A stretch of DNA of 64,000 nt, from the NCBI GenBank assembly GCA_044226395.1, contig JBGAHD010000006.1:1-64000 (forward strand). The letters are read 5' to 3'. The number at the start of each line of letters is the position of its first letter. The first letter of the stretch is position 1. This document shows, in pieces, positions 16,007-24,796 of this stretch. The notes under the pieces are model-generated. The model saw only the letters and a list, made by a program, of their open reading frames with translations. It searched no databases and had not been told where the DNA came from. Made by a program: the position numbers and the translations under genes. The stretch is from JBGAHD01 sp044226395. GTDB taxonomy: Bacteria > Pseudomonadota > Gammaproteobacteria > Xanthomonadales > Ahniellaceae.

Positions 16007-16861
16007 TCATGTACCGAGGACGGTGCGCACTTCCAGCAGTTCCGGAAAGAAGGTCAGGTCCAGCGCGCGCTTGAGAAAGCCCACGCCCGACGAGCCGCCC
16101 GTGCCGCGGCGATACCCAATCACGCGCTCGACGGTTTTCATGTGGCGGAAGCGCCAGAGCTGAAAACTCTCCTCGACGTCGATCAGCTGCTCGCACATGT
16201 GGTAAGCGTCCCAGTGCTTGTCCGTGTCCTCGTAGATGCGCTTGAACACGGGCACCAGGTCGGGGTGACGCTGATACGGCAAGGACCAGTCGCGATCGAC
16301 GCAGGCCTGCGGAACGGCATGGCCACGCCGCGCGAGATAGCGCAGGAATTCATCGTACAGACTCGGCGCGTGCAGCACGGCTTCCAGGCGCTCGCGCATT
16401 ACCGGATCGTAGTTGAACACCTTCACCAGATCGGCGTTCTTATTGCCCAGCAGGAACTCGATCGTGCGGTATTGATGCGACTGAAACCCCGACGCCGGCC
16501 CCAGCACGTGGCGAAACTCCATGTACTCGGACGGCGTGAGCGTTTCCAGCACGGCCCATTGCTCGAACAACTGCCGCTGGATCTGCTTCACGCGCGCCAA
16601 AATCTTCTGACACGGACCAAGATCATCATCGGCCAGATGACGCAAGGCCGCGCGCAACTCGTGGATGATCAGCTTCATCCACAGTTCCGAGGTCTGATGC
16701 TGGATGATGAACAGCATCTCGTCGTGATGCTCGGGCCGCGACAACGGCCGCTGCGCGCTGAGCAGCGTCGGCAGATCGAGATAGCCGCCGTAAGTCAGCC
16801 GATCGCGCAGATCGGTGTGGATCTCGGCTTCCAGTTCGCGCTTGTTGGTGTCGGTGCTCAT
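16007..16861 (-). CDS. kynA: Tryptophan 2,3-dioxygenase
   Basis: This heme enzyme opens tryptophan to N-formylkynurenine, the first step of the kynurenine pathway. From ATG 16861, which has GGGAG 6 bases upstream, the protein has 284 residues, as usual for bacterial enzymes. Typical blocks are LTYGGYLDLPTLLSAQ, EMLFIIQHQTSELWMKL and the C-terminal heme-side region FRHMKTVERVIGYRRGTGGS. The usual partners kynB and kynU are not in the window. An upstream TTG codon in frame would only add four residues. Confidence 0.94.
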   Translation of the reverse strand: MSTDTNKRELEAEIHTDLRDRLTYGGYLDLPTLLSAQRPLSRPEHHDEMLFIIQHQTSELWMKLIIHELRAALRHLADDDLGPCQKILARVKQIQRQLFEQWAVLETLTPSEYMEFRHVLGPASGFQSHQYRTIEFLLGNKNADLVKVFNYDPVMRERLEAVLHAPSLYDEFLRYLARRGHAVPQACVDRDWSLPYQRHPDLVPVFKRIYEDTDKHWDAYHMCEQLIDVEESFQLWRFRHMKTVERVIGYRRGTGGSSGVGFLKRALDLTFFPELLEVRTVLGT

Positions 16862-16948
16862 CGCGGCTCCCAAGAGTTGCCGCGCACCTTAGATCAAAAT
16901 CGCGGGTCGTGGTGTCGCTTAAAAACCATAGCGCGATGATCTCGCCAC

Positions 16949-17776
16949 TCAGCCACGCGCCGCGAGTCCGCGAATCGACAAGCGCAGCAGTTCCTGCGTC
17001 GCGTCGTCGAGATCAATCTCGACCGCGTCGCCCGACTGGCGCAGCGTCGGCCACGCGCCTTGCCAACGCGGCGTGCGCAGCACGGGCTTCCAGCCATCCG
17101 CGGTGCGCGCGTAGACATCGAGCGCGCAAGCCGCGCGCGCCGACGCGCCCTGCGCCCGTCGCGTGATCGCGATGGCGGCATGCGCATGCGTGAACACTTC
17201 GAGCACGCCATCGTTGTCGGGCCGCGCGACCCATCGCGCGAGCGCCGCGAGGGACGCGAAGTCCGGAGATTCGGTGCCGCCGAATTCGCGATGACTGGCG
17301 TTGTCGTTGGCCGGAACGCGCGCGTTCGGCGGCAGGCTCGCGACCAGGGCGTGCTTGCCCACCGCGAAGGTCACCAGGGCTTCGCGCGCGGCGGCGTCGG
17401 GCGCGCGCAGGCACAGCACGGTGAAACCGCGATCGGCGGTCACGCTCATCGACTCGGTGAAGGCCGACGCATGAAACAGCACATGACCTTCGGCGTCGAT
17501 CACGTCCTCGGCGCGCGCGGGTTCGGGCCCCGGGCCCAGGCATCGCAGGCCATCGGCGTCGATCAGGGTGATTGGCACGGTGCCGCTGGCGCGCGAAGAA
17601 TCGAAGTGCACGAGCAGGCCGGTCGCGCCGGCGCGTTCGCTGGACACGATCACGCCGCTGTCGCGCGCGATGCGCGCGCAGGCATCGTCTTGCGCCGTCG
17701 GGCAGCTCGGCGTCGCCGCGACGGCGCTACCGCACAACAGGCTCATGGCCAGTGCGATTTCGAGATGTCGTTGCAT
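16949..17776 (-). CDS. Secreted hypothetical protein
   Basis: From ATG 17776 the protein has 275 residues and a clear signal peptide (IALAMSLLCGSAVAA). GGGAGGGACC upstream is a good ribosome site; the longer reading frame has none. The mature part begins with a Cys-containing stretch (TPSCPTAQDDACARI) and is otherwise beta-rich. It has four more spaced cysteines or aromatic clusters (GLRCLGPG, FTVLCLRAP, AACALDVYAR). I do not recognise a family. It lies 87 bases upstream of the tryptophan dioxygenase gene on the same strand and diverges from the dehydrogenase operon. Confidence 0.75.
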   Translation of the reverse strand: MQRHLEIALAMSLLCGSAVAATPSCPTAQDDACARIARDSGVIVSSERAGATGLLVHFDSSRASGTVPITLIDADGLRCLGPGPEPARAEDVIDAEGHVLFHASAFTESMSVTADRGFTVLCLRAPDAAAREALVTFAVGKHALVASLPPNARVPANDNASHREFGGTESPDFASLAALARWVARPDNDGVLEVFTHAHAAIAITRRAQGASARAACALDVYARTADGWKPVLRTPRWQGAWPTLRQSGDAVEIDLDDATQELLRLSIRGLAARG

Positions 17777-17928
17777 GGTGGGTCCCTCCCGGTCGTTGCG
17801 CGCCGTGTTCGCAGACCCAGCGCTCGCGCCGAAGTTCCTTCGCCACGCATCACACCGCACTGCCGCTTGCCTTTGTTCCCGGGCGCCTGCTATCAAGCCC
17901 GCCTCTCCTGATTCGGGGTCGCGACGCC

Positions 17929-19005
17929 GTGAGCACCGCCGCCACATTCGAAGTCGAATACGTGCAGTTTCTCGACGCCGAGGGCAAGCTCGTGCGTCAG
18001 GATCTGCCCGAGTTCGCGCGCGACACCGCGCGCCTGGTCGATCTGTATCAGCGCATGAGCTTCGTGCGCGTGTTCGACGGCAAGGCGGTCAATCTGCAGC
18101 GCACGGGCAAGCTCGGCACGTATGCGTCTTGCCTGGGTCACGAAGCCGCGCACGTCGCGATCGGCACGGCGATGGCGCACGACGATGTCTTCGCGCCCAT
18201 GTATCGCGAATACGGCGTGCAGTTCCAGCGCGGGGTCAAGCCGCGCGAGGTGCTGATGTATTGGGGCGGCGATGAACGCGGCAACGATTTCTCCGGTCCC
18301 GCGCACGACTTCGCCTGGTGCGTGCCCATCGCCACGCAGTGCCTGCATGCGGCGGGCGCCGCGCTCGCGTTCAAGATTCGCCAGGAACCGCGGGTGGCCG
18401 TGTCGGTGGTCGGCGATGGCGGCACCAGCAAGGCCGATTTTTATTCCGCGATCAATGCCGCCGGCGCGTGGACGCTGCCGATGGTGTCGGTGATCGTCAA
18501 CAACCAGTACGCGATCTCGGTGCCGCGACGGATGCAGACCGGCGCCAAGACCCTGGCCCAGAAAGGCATCGCCGCGGGCCTGGACTGCGTTCAAGTCGAT
18601 GGCAATGACATCATCGCCATGCGCGCGGTGCTCGATCACGCGATGATGCGCGCGCGCAATGGCCATGGCGGCACCGTGATCGAGGCGGTGACTTATCGCC
18701 TGAGCGATCACACCACCGCCGACGATGCGCGCCGCTATCGCGCCGATGATGAAGTGAAGGCCGCCTGGACGCGCGATCCTTTGGCGCGGCTGAGAAAGTA
18801 TTTGGTCGCGCGCAAGGCCTGGGACGACGCGCGCGAGGAAGCCTACAAGCGCGAATGCACCACGATCGTCGACGCCGAGATCAACGCCTATCTCGAGACC
18901 AAGCCGCAGCCGGTCGAGGCCATGTTCGATTATCTCTACGGCGACATGCCGCCCGACGTCGCCCAGCAACGCGCGGCGGCGATGCAATGGGACAAGCGCG
19001 GTTGA
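17929..19005 (+). CDS. pdhA: 2-Oxoacid (pyruvate) dehydrogenase E1 component, alpha subunit
   Basis: This is the alpha chain of a heterotetrameric E1, which decarboxylates pyruvate or a branched-chain 2-oxoacid using thiamine diphosphate. The GTG at 17929 gives 358 residues, and GGGG lies upstream. The thiamine-diphosphate motif is GDGGTSKADF with VIVNNQYAIS. The substrate loop TYRLSDHTTADDARRYR is also typical. It is followed by E1 beta (40 bases) and E2 (1 base). Alpha/beta E1 genes with this E2 could belong to either a pyruvate or a branched-chain complex. Sequence alone does not decide this. Confidence 0.9.
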   Translation: MSTAATFEVEYVQFLDAEGKLVRQDLPEFARDTARLVDLYQRMSFVRVFDGKAVNLQRTGKLGTYASCLGHEAAHVAIGTAMAHDDVFAPMYREYGVQFQRGVKPREVLMYWGGDERGNDFSGPAHDFAWCVPIATQCLHAAGAALAFKIRQEPRVAVSVVGDGGTSKADFYSAINAAGAWTLPMVSVIVNNQYAISVPRRMQTGAKTLAQKGIAAGLDCVQVDGNDIIAMRAVLDHAMMRARNGHGGTVIEAVTYRLSDHTTADDARRYRADDEVKAAWTRDPLARLRKYLVARKAWDDAREEAYKRECTTIVDAEINAYLETKPQPVEAMFDYLYGDMPPDVAQQRAAAMQWDKRG

Positions 19006-19045
19006 CCTAGCGCCCGACGCCGCGCGCGTCGGGACGGAGCAAGCA

Positions 19046-20026
19046 ATGGCACAGATCACTCTGATCGAAGCGATCACCCAGGCCCTGGCGCACGAAATGG
19101 CGCGCGACCCGACCGTGGTCGTGCTGGGCGAGGACGTGGGTCTCAATGGCGGCGTGTTCCGCGCCACCGTCGGCCTGCAAGAAAAATTCGGCCCGATGCG
19201 CGTGCTCGACACGCCGCTCGACGAAACCACGATCGCCGGCGTCAGCGTCGGCATGGCCGCGCAGGGCATGAAGCCGGTGGCCGAGGCGCAGTTCGATGGC
19301 TTCGTCTATCCGATGGTCGATCACATCGTCTGTCACGCCGCGCGCCTGCGCTATCGCACGCGCGGTCGCATGACGTGTCCGATGGTGTTGCGCGTGCCCT
19401 GGGGCGGCGGCATTCGCGCGCCCGAGCATCATTCCGAAGCCAACGAGGCGATCTTCACCAATGTGCCGGGCTTGCGCGTGGTCATGCCTTCGTCGCCGGC
19501 GCGCGCGTATGGCTTGCTGCTCGCGGCGATTCGCGATCCGGATCCGGTGATCTATTTCGAGCCCAAGCGCATCTACCGCCAATACAAGGAAGAAGTGCCC
19601 GACGACGGCGAGGCCTTGCCGCTGGACGTGTGCTTCGTGCTGCGCGATGGCACCGACGTGACCCTGGTGACCTGGGGCGCGCAGGTCAAGGAAACGCTCG
19701 AGGCCGCCGACGAACTGGCGCGCCAGGGCGTCAGCGCCGAAGTGATCGACGTGGCCACGTTGAAGCCGCTCGACTTCGCCACGATCCACGAATCGGTGAA
19801 GAAGACCGGCCGCTGCGTGATCGTGCACGAAGCGCCGCGCACCGCGGGCTTTGGCGCCGAAATCGCCGCGCGACTGGCCGAGGAGGCCATGTACGATCTG
19901 CAAGCGCCGGTGGAACGCGTGACCGGTTATGACACGCACATTCCGCTGTTCCGTCTCGAGATGAAATACCTGCCGAGCGTCGCGCGGATCGTCGCGGCGG
20001 TGCAACGAACCCTGGCGGTGTCCTGA
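19046..20026 (+). CDS. pdhB: 2-Oxoacid (pyruvate) dehydrogenase E1 component, beta subunit
   Basis: The beta chain completes the E1 active site and binds E2. The 326-residue protein matches the family length. It has the N-terminal LGEDVGLNGGVFRATVGL, the PLDETTIAGVSVGMAAQG segment, HHSEANEAIF, and a C-terminal transketolase-like domain with VEVID-type strand (AEVIDVATLKPLDF) and EAPRTAGFGAEIAA. A GGACGGAGCAAG leader precedes its ATG. It sits between pdhA and the E2 gene and must be cotranscribed with both. Confidence 0.92.
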   Translation: MAQITLIEAITQALAHEMARDPTVVVLGEDVGLNGGVFRATVGLQEKFGPMRVLDTPLDETTIAGVSVGMAAQGMKPVAEAQFDGFVYPMVDHIVCHAARLRYRTRGRMTCPMVLRVPWGGGIRAPEHHSEANEAIFTNVPGLRVVMPSSPARAYGLLLAAIRDPDPVIYFEPKRIYRQYKEEVPDDGEALPLDVCFVLRDGTDVTLVTWGAQVKETLEAADELARQGVSAEVIDVATLKPLDFATIHESVKKTGRCVIVHEAPRTAGFGAEIAARLAEEAMYDLQAPVERVTGYDTHIPLFRLEMKYLPSVARIVAAVQRTLAVS

Positions 20027-20027
20027 C

Positions 20028-21434
20028 ATGGCGACGAAGACGTTTCATCTGCCCGACCTGGGCGAAGGCCTGCCCGATGCCGAGATCGTCGAGTGGCTGG
20101 TGCGCGAGGGCGACAAGGTCGCGCTCGATCAGCCCCTGGTGTCGATGGAAACCGCCAAGGCCGTGGTCGAAGTGCCCTCGCCCTATTCCGGCACCATCAC
20201 GAAGTTGCATGGCAAGGCCGGCGATGTGATCGACACCGGCGCGCCGCTGGCGAGCTTCGAGCTCGACATGAACGCGCCGCAGCGCGCGGAAGCGGAATCC
20301 ACCGGCCATCATCACGCGCCCAAGGCCGCCGCGCCTGCTCCCGCCGCCGCGCCCGCCGCGATCGCGGCCGCGCTCGATGCCGCCGCCGATCAAGTCGCCG
20401 CGAAGGCGCCCGCCGCGCGCGCCGATGCCGGCACCGTGGTTGGCGCGATGGAAAGTTCCGATCGCGTGGTCACCGAACACGTCAGCGAAGTCGGTGGCGT
20501 CAAGGCCGTGCCGGCGGTGCGCGCGCTCGCGCGCAAGCTCGGCGTCGATCTCGCGCGCGTCACGCCCAGCGGCACCGGTGGCGTGGTGACGATGCAAGAC
20601 GTGAAGTACGCCGCCGCCATGGGCACGGCCAAGCCGCAAGCCACGTCGGCGCCAGCAGCCGCGCGCGCGCCCGCCGCGCCGGTCGCCGCCGCCGCGCCCG
20701 CGCCGGTGGTGCGAACGACGCCGCCCGCCGTCGCCGCGCCCGCGACCTCGCTCGCCGGCAAGCCCATGCGCACCGTGCCGCACGAGGTCGCCGCGCTGGG
20801 CCAACCCGAACAACTCAAGGGCGTGCGCCGCAACATGGCGCGCGTCATGGCCGACGCGCACGCCAAGGTCGTGCCCACCACCATCGTCGACGACGCCGAT
20901 CTGCACGCGTGGACGCCGGGCAATGACATCACCGTGCGTTTGGTGCGCGCGCTGGTCGCCGCATGCAAGGCCGTGCCCGCGCTCAACGCCTGGTTCGATG
21001 GCGAGGCCGGCACGCGCACGCTGCATCAGCGCGTCGACGTGGGCATCGCGGTCGATACCGAGGAAGGCTTGTTCGTGCCGGCGCTGCGCAATGCCGACGT
21101 GCTCGACGCCGCCGGCGTGCGCGCGGCGATCAATCGCATCCGCGATCAAGTGCGCGATCGCTCGATTCCCGCCGAGGAACTGCGCGGCTACACCATCAGT
21201 CTGTCGAACTTCGGCGTTTTCGCCGGCCGTTACGCCACGCCGATCGTGGTGCCGCCGTGCGTGGCCATCGTCGCGGCCGGCAAGCTCCGTCACGAACTGG
21301 TGCCGGTGATGGGAGGCGTCGAGACGCATCGCATGATGCCGCTGTCGCTGACCTTCGATCACCGCGCGGCCACGGGCGGCGAGGCGGCGCGGTTCCTCAA
21401 GGCCATGCTCGACGACTTGGCGCGCGCGAACTGA
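20028..21434 (+). CDS. pdhC: Dihydrolipoamide acyltransferase E2 of the 2-oxoacid dehydrogenase complex
   Basis: This is the 468-residue core subunit, which carries acyl groups from E1 to CoA. One lipoyl domain is at residues 1-80 with the lipoylated Lys at 44 (METAKAVVEV). An Ala/Pro linker follows, then a peripheral-subunit-binding domain (about 163-200, VPAVRALARKLGVDL, TPSGTGGVV), a second Ala/Pro linker and the catalytic domain. The catalytic motif reads DHRAATGG (444-451): the usual HxxxDG has Thr in place of Asp at 449. The gene begins one base after pdhB. No E3 gene follows, so dihydrolipoamide dehydrogenase must be encoded elsewhere. Confidence 0.9.
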   Translation: MATKTFHLPDLGEGLPDAEIVEWLVREGDKVALDQPLVSMETAKAVVEVPSPYSGTITKLHGKAGDVIDTGAPLASFELDMNAPQRAEAESTGHHHAPKAAAPAPAAAPAAIAAALDAAADQVAAKAPAARADAGTVVGAMESSDRVVTEHVSEVGGVKAVPAVRALARKLGVDLARVTPSGTGGVVTMQDVKYAAAMGTAKPQATSAPAAARAPAAPVAAAAPAPVVRTTPPAVAAPATSLAGKPMRTVPHEVAALGQPEQLKGVRRNMARVMADAHAKVVPTTIVDDADLHAWTPGNDITVRLVRALVAACKAVPALNAWFDGEAGTRTLHQRVDVGIAVDTEEGLFVPALRNADVLDAAGVRAAINRIRDQVRDRSIPAEELRGYTISLSNFGVFAGRYATPIVVPPCVAIVAAGKLRHELVPVMGGVETHRMMPLSLTFDHRAATGGEAARFLKAMLDDLARAN

Positions 21435-21573
21435 GCGCGCGCCACTCGCAAGCCCGCGTCGCGAATGAAACATTTCGGCCTAACCCGGCGCGCCTGACGA
21501 ATGTCAGATGCGCGCGACCTCGCGCGCGACTACGCTCACGTCTCCTCGCGAATCGCGCGAGGGGAGCGACGGC

Positions 21574-21903
21574 GTGAACATCGACAACCTGCCCTTCGGC
21601 ACCACCGACTGGAACGCGATCGCGCGCACCGAACACGCGGGCGAACGCGGCACCGCCTGGTGGCGCACTCGCCAGTTCGGCGCGATCCGCGTGCGCATGG
21701 TCGAGTACAGCCCCGACTATCTGGCCGATCACTGGTGCAGCAAGGGTCACGTGCTGCTGTGCCTGAGCGGCGAGCTGCACACCGAACTCGAAGACGGCCG
21801 TCGCTTCGTGCTGACGCCGGGCATGAGTTACCAAGTGGCCGACAACGCCGAACCGCATCGTTCGTCGACGCCCACGGGCGCGACCTTGTTCATCGTCGAC
21901 TGA
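21574..21903 (+). CDS. DHCW-motif cupin-fold protein
   Basis: This is a 109-residue single-domain cupin. The name-giving motif is YLADHWCSKGHVLL, and later come LEDGRRFVLTPGMSYQVAD and EPHRSSTPTGATLFIVD. The GTG at 21574 was chosen because GGGGAG lies about 8 bases upstream and the family starts close to this point; an ATG upstream at 21508 has no support. The catalytic role of these cupins is not known to me. A 56-residue membrane protein follows 12 bases later and is probably cotranscribed. Confidence 0.82.
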   Translation: MNIDNLPFGTTDWNAIARTEHAGERGTAWWRTRQFGAIRVRMVEYSPDYLADHWCSKGHVLLCLSGELHTELEDGRRFVLTPGMSYQVADNAEPHRSSTPTGATLFIVD

Positions 21904-21915
21904 GGAGAACGCATC

Positions 21916-22086
21916 ATGTCGGGTCTGCTGCAACAGGTGCGCAAGCATTGCGATAACCGCAACACGGTCTTCGTTCTGATGCTGGCCGCGGGCGTGGCGC
22001 TGGGCGTGGCCTTCGACCAACTCGCCCTCGGCGCCGCGCTGGGCGCGGGTCTCGGCGCGGCCTTGAACGGGGTCGTGCGCGGCTGA
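21916..22086 (+). CDS. Small glycine-zipper membrane protein (56 residues)
   Basis: The ATG at 21916 has GAGGAG 8 bases upstream, directly after the stop of the cupin gene. The protein has a short charged N-terminus (LLQQVRKHCDNRN), one membrane segment (VFVLMLAAGVALGVAF) and a second Gly/Ala-rich segment (LALGAALGAGLGAALNG). The GxxxG-type spacing suggests helix packing or oligomerisation in the membrane. It is too short for a family assignment. The ribosome site and tight spacing are the main support for it being real. Confidence 0.65.
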   Translation: MSGLLQQVRKHCDNRNTVFVLMLAAGVALGVAFDQLALGAALGAGLGAALNGVVRG

Positions 22087-22181
22087 AGGTCGGGCACAAG
22101 GCGGGCGACGCGCGCCGACACCTTGTCGACGCGCGCCGGCCTGGGCACCATCGTCGTCCCGCGACGAATGCCGGAGTGCCC

Positions 22182-22478
22182 ATGCGCCTGATCCCGCTGC
22201 TCCTGCTGTCCCTGCTCGGCATCGCCGACGCGCGCGCCGAGTCACTGCCCCAGGACGCGCGCGATTTCGTCGAGCGCCGGGACCTGTGCGATCACTTTCG
22301 CGGCGAAGAGCCCTACGACGCCGAACGCGCCGCCTTCCTGCGCGATGCGACTCGGAAACATTGCACGGGCACCGATCGCGAACTCGCAGCCCTGCGCCAC
22401 AAATACGCGGACGACGCGACCGTGACCGCCGCGCTCGCCGACTACGAAACGACCATCGAACCCTCACCGCTGCCGTGA
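22182..22478 (+). CDS. Small secreted protein with conserved cysteines
   Basis: The protein has 98 residues and a signal peptide (LIPLLLLSLLGIADARA). The mature part is CDHFRGEEPYD, then RKHCTGTDRELAALRHKY. Two cysteines probably form one disulphide bond. I recall similar small hypothetical proteins in other proteobacteria, with no function assigned. CGGAG lies about 5 bases before the ATG at 22182; a GTG two codons earlier is an alternative. Its stop overlaps the GTG of the next gene by four bases, and this starts a five-gene run ending at the phosphoesterase. Confidence 0.75.
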   Translation: MRLIPLLLLSLLGIADARAESLPQDARDFVERRDLCDHFRGEEPYDAERAAFLRDATRKHCTGTDRELAALRHKYADDATVTAALADYETTIEPSPLP

Positions 22479-22951
22479 CCACGACGTTCGACTTGCGCGA
22501 CGCCACGGCGCGGGACCTCGACGCCATCCGCGAGCTGTTTCGCGAATACGTCGCGGGGCTCGGCGTCGACCTCGCCTTCCAAGGTTTCGAGGACGAACTC
22601 GCCACCCTGCCCGGCAAGTACGCGCCGCCCGGCGGCGCCTTGCTGATCGCGCGGACCGACGATGGCGCCGCCGCCGGTTGCGTGGCCTTGCGCCCGCACG
22701 CGCCGGGCATCTGCGAGATGAAACGCCTGTACGTGCGCGACGCTTGGCGCGGCCACGGCCTGGGCGAGCGACTAGCGCGCGCGATCCTCGAACGCGCTCA
22801 CGCGCTGGGGTATCGCGCCATGCGCCTGGACACGCTCGATACGCTCACCGCCGCGGTCAAGGTGTACGAACGCCTGGGATTCCGGCACATTGACGCCTAC
22901 TACGATAATCCGCTGCCCGGCGTTATCTACTGGGAGCGCGCGCTGCCTTGA
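22475..22951 (+). CDS. GNAT-family N-acetyltransferase
   Basis: This is a 158-residue acetyl-CoA-dependent acetyltransferase. The CoA-binding motif is RGHGLGERLA after the beta strand CEMKRLYVRDAWRG. The C-terminal part has AMRLDTLDTLTAAVKVYERLGF, in two blocks, and AYYDNPLPGVIYWE. The substrate is not evident. The GTG start overlaps the previous stop (GTGA), so translation is coupled. pssA follows after 13 bases. Confidence 0.87.
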   Translation: MTTTFDLRDATARDLDAIRELFREYVAGLGVDLAFQGFEDELATLPGKYAPPGGALLIARTDDGAAAGCVALRPHAPGICEMKRLYVRDAWRGHGLGERLARAILERAHALGYRAMRLDTLDTLTAAVKVYERLGFRHIDAYYDNPLPGVIYWERALP

Positions 22952-22964
22952 GGATGTTCCCGCG

Positions 22965-23582
22965 ATGAACCGACCGCCCAGCTTCAGCATGATCCGCAGT
23001 TTTCATCTGGCGGACTGGTTCACGCTCGGCAATGCCTTCTGCGGCATGGCCGCCATCCTCGCGGCCATGGACTCGCTGCGCGCGCCGGCCGAGCACAGCG
23101 CACTGCTGGCCGCGGCCTTCATTCCCTTCGCGCTGCTGTTCGACGTACTCGACGGCCGCATCGCGCGTTGGCGACAGAGCGCCTCGGTGCTCGGTCGCGA
23201 ACTCGATTCGCTGGCCGATGTGATTTCCTTCGGCGCCGCGCCGGCCGCGATCGCCTTCGCCGTCGGCATGAATGGCGGCTGGGATTGCGTGGTGCTGCTG
23301 TACTTCGTCGCCTGCGGCGTGAGCCGACTGGCGCGCTACAACGTCACCGCCGAATCGCTGTCGCAGTCCACCGGCAAAGTCACGCATTTCGAAGGCACGC
23401 CGATTCCGACGAGCGCGCTGCTCGTACTGGTGCTCGCCATCGCCACTTGGCAAGGGCGCGTCGGCGAGGCCATCTACCTCGGCGTCGTCGAACTCGGTCC
23501 GTGGCGTCTGCATCCGTTGGTGTTGATGTATGCGTTGTCGGGCAGCCTGATGATCAGCACCATCCGCATTCCCAAGCCCTGA
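22965..23582 (+). CDS. pssA: CDP-diacylglycerol-serine O-phosphatidyltransferase (phosphatidylserine synthase)
   Basis: This integral membrane CDP-alcohol phosphotransferase makes phosphatidylserine, the precursor of phosphatidylethanolamine. From ATG 22965 it has 205 residues and about six membrane segments. The family signature DGxxAR(8x)GxxxDxxxD is complete: DVLDGRIARWRQ, then GRELDSLAD. The N-terminal HLADWFTLGNAFCG is typical of the type II enzyme. An upstream extension without a ribosome site is rejected. It lies in a tight run with GNAT and two downstream genes; I see no functional link between them. Confidence 0.92.
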   Translation: MNRPPSFSMIRSFHLADWFTLGNAFCGMAAILAAMDSLRAPAEHSALLAAAFIPFALLFDVLDGRIARWRQSASVLGRELDSLADVISFGAAPAAIAFAVGMNGGWDCVVLLYFVACGVSRLARYNVTAESLSQSTGKVTHFEGTPIPTSALLVLVLAIATWQGRVGEAIYLGVVELGPWRLHPLVLMYALSGSLMISTIRIPKP

Positions 23583-23589
23583 GGCGCTC

Positions 23590-23934
23590 ATGGCCACCGT
23601 CACGCTCTATCGCCCGGTCGGGCCGCAGGAACTTGCCTTGATCGAAGCCTCCGGCTGGCGCGCGTTTCCGCCGCGCCTGGTCGATCAACCGATCTTCTAT
23701 CCCGTGCTCAACGAAGCCTACGCCACCCAGATCGCGCGCGACTGGAACGTGCCGGCAAGTGGCGCCGGCTTCGTCACGCGCTTCGCCGTCGACGCCGATT
23801 TCGTGCAGCGCTATCCGCCCAAGATCGTCGGCGCGCGCATGCACGAAGAACTCTGGGTCCCTGCCGAGGAACTCGACGAGTTCAATCGCCACATCGTCGG
23901 ACCGATCGAAGTCATCGCCGAATTCCGCGCGTGA
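23590..23934 (+). CDS. Conserved hypothetical protein
   Basis: The protein has 114 residues, is soluble and has no signal peptide. Clear conserved-looking blocks are VTLYRPVGPQELALIEASG, FPPRLVDQPIFYPVLNE, and the C-terminal PAEELDEFNRHIVGPIEVI. I recall similar proteins labelled ADP-ribosylation/crystallin J1 in databases, but I see no ADP-ribosylglycohydrolase domain and do not trust that name. It starts 7 bases after pssA and ends 16 bases before the phosphoesterase, so it belongs to the same operon. Confidence 0.75.
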   Translation: MATVTLYRPVGPQELALIEASGWRAFPPRLVDQPIFYPVLNEAYATQIARDWNVPASGAGFVTRFAVDADFVQRYPPKIVGARMHEELWVPAEELDEFNRHIVGPIEVIAEFRA

Positions 23935-23950
23935 TCGCGACGCCGCGCCC

Positions 23951-24688
23951 GTGAGAATCGCGCTCGTCTCCGACATCCACGGCAACCTGCTGGCCCTGCT
24001 CGCCGTGGTCGCCGACATTGAACGCCGCGGCATCGATCGAGTGATCAACCTCGGCGATTCCCTCTCCGGCCCACTGCTGCCGCTCGAAACCGCGAACTAC
24101 CTGCGCGCGACGAACTGGATTCACCTCGCCGGCAATCACGAACGCCAACTGCTGACCCTGCCGCCCGAGCGACGTGGCCCCTCGGATGCCTACGCGCACG
24201 CGCAACTCGACGCGCCAACCTTCGCCTGGATCGCCAGCCTCAACCACTCCCAACCACTCGACGACGACGTCTTCCTCTGCCACGGCACGCCCGACAGCGA
24301 CGTGCAGTACCTGATGGAGAGCGTCGACGCCCAAGGCCTGCGCGCCGCGACCGCGCGCGAAATCGACGCGCGCGTCGGCACCTGCACCCACCCCGTCATC
24401 GCCTGCGGCCACACGCACATTCCGCGCGTGATGCGCACCTCGCGCGGCCAACTGCTCGTGAACCCCGGCAGCGTCGGCCTGCCCGCCTACGATGACGAAC
24501 ATCCGTTTCCCCATCGCGTGGAAACGGGCTCGCCTGATGCGCGCTACGCCGTGATCGAACGTCGCGAAGGCTGCTGGCGAGCGGAATTGATCGCGATCCC
24601 CTACGACCATGCGCCGATGGCGTCCCTGGCGGCCGCGCGAGGACGTGAGGATTGGGCTTGCGCGCTGGTGACGGGATTCCTGCGGTAA
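23951..24688 (+). CDS. Metallophosphoesterase
   Basis: This is a 245-residue calcineurin-like phosphoesterase starting at GTG 23951. The two-metal site is complete: SDIHGN (first Asp and His), NLGDSL, AGNHER, LCHGTP and CGHTHIPR. The rest reads like the YfcE/YfcJ-type branch (LLVNPGSVGLPAYDD). The likely activity is hydrolysis of a phosphodiester or phosphomonoester, substrate unknown. It is the last gene of the run that starts at 22182. Confidence 0.88.
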   Translation: MRIALVSDIHGNLLALLAVVADIERRGIDRVINLGDSLSGPLLPLETANYLRATNWIHLAGNHERQLLTLPPERRGPSDAYAHAQLDAPTFAWIASLNHSQPLDDDVFLCHGTPDSDVQYLMESVDAQGLRAATAREIDARVGTCTHPVIACGHTHIPRVMRTSRGQLLVNPGSVGLPAYDDEHPFPHRVETGSPDARYAVIERREGCWRAELIAIPYDHAPMASLAAARGREDWACALVTGFLR

Positions 24689-24796
24689 AGCGCGCACTCC
24701 TGGCATTCGCGAAGGGCGTGTCGAAGATGGGCAACACATTGCCCGGCCATCACAGCCATGACATGCTGAATTCACGATAAGACAAGGATCGCCACC

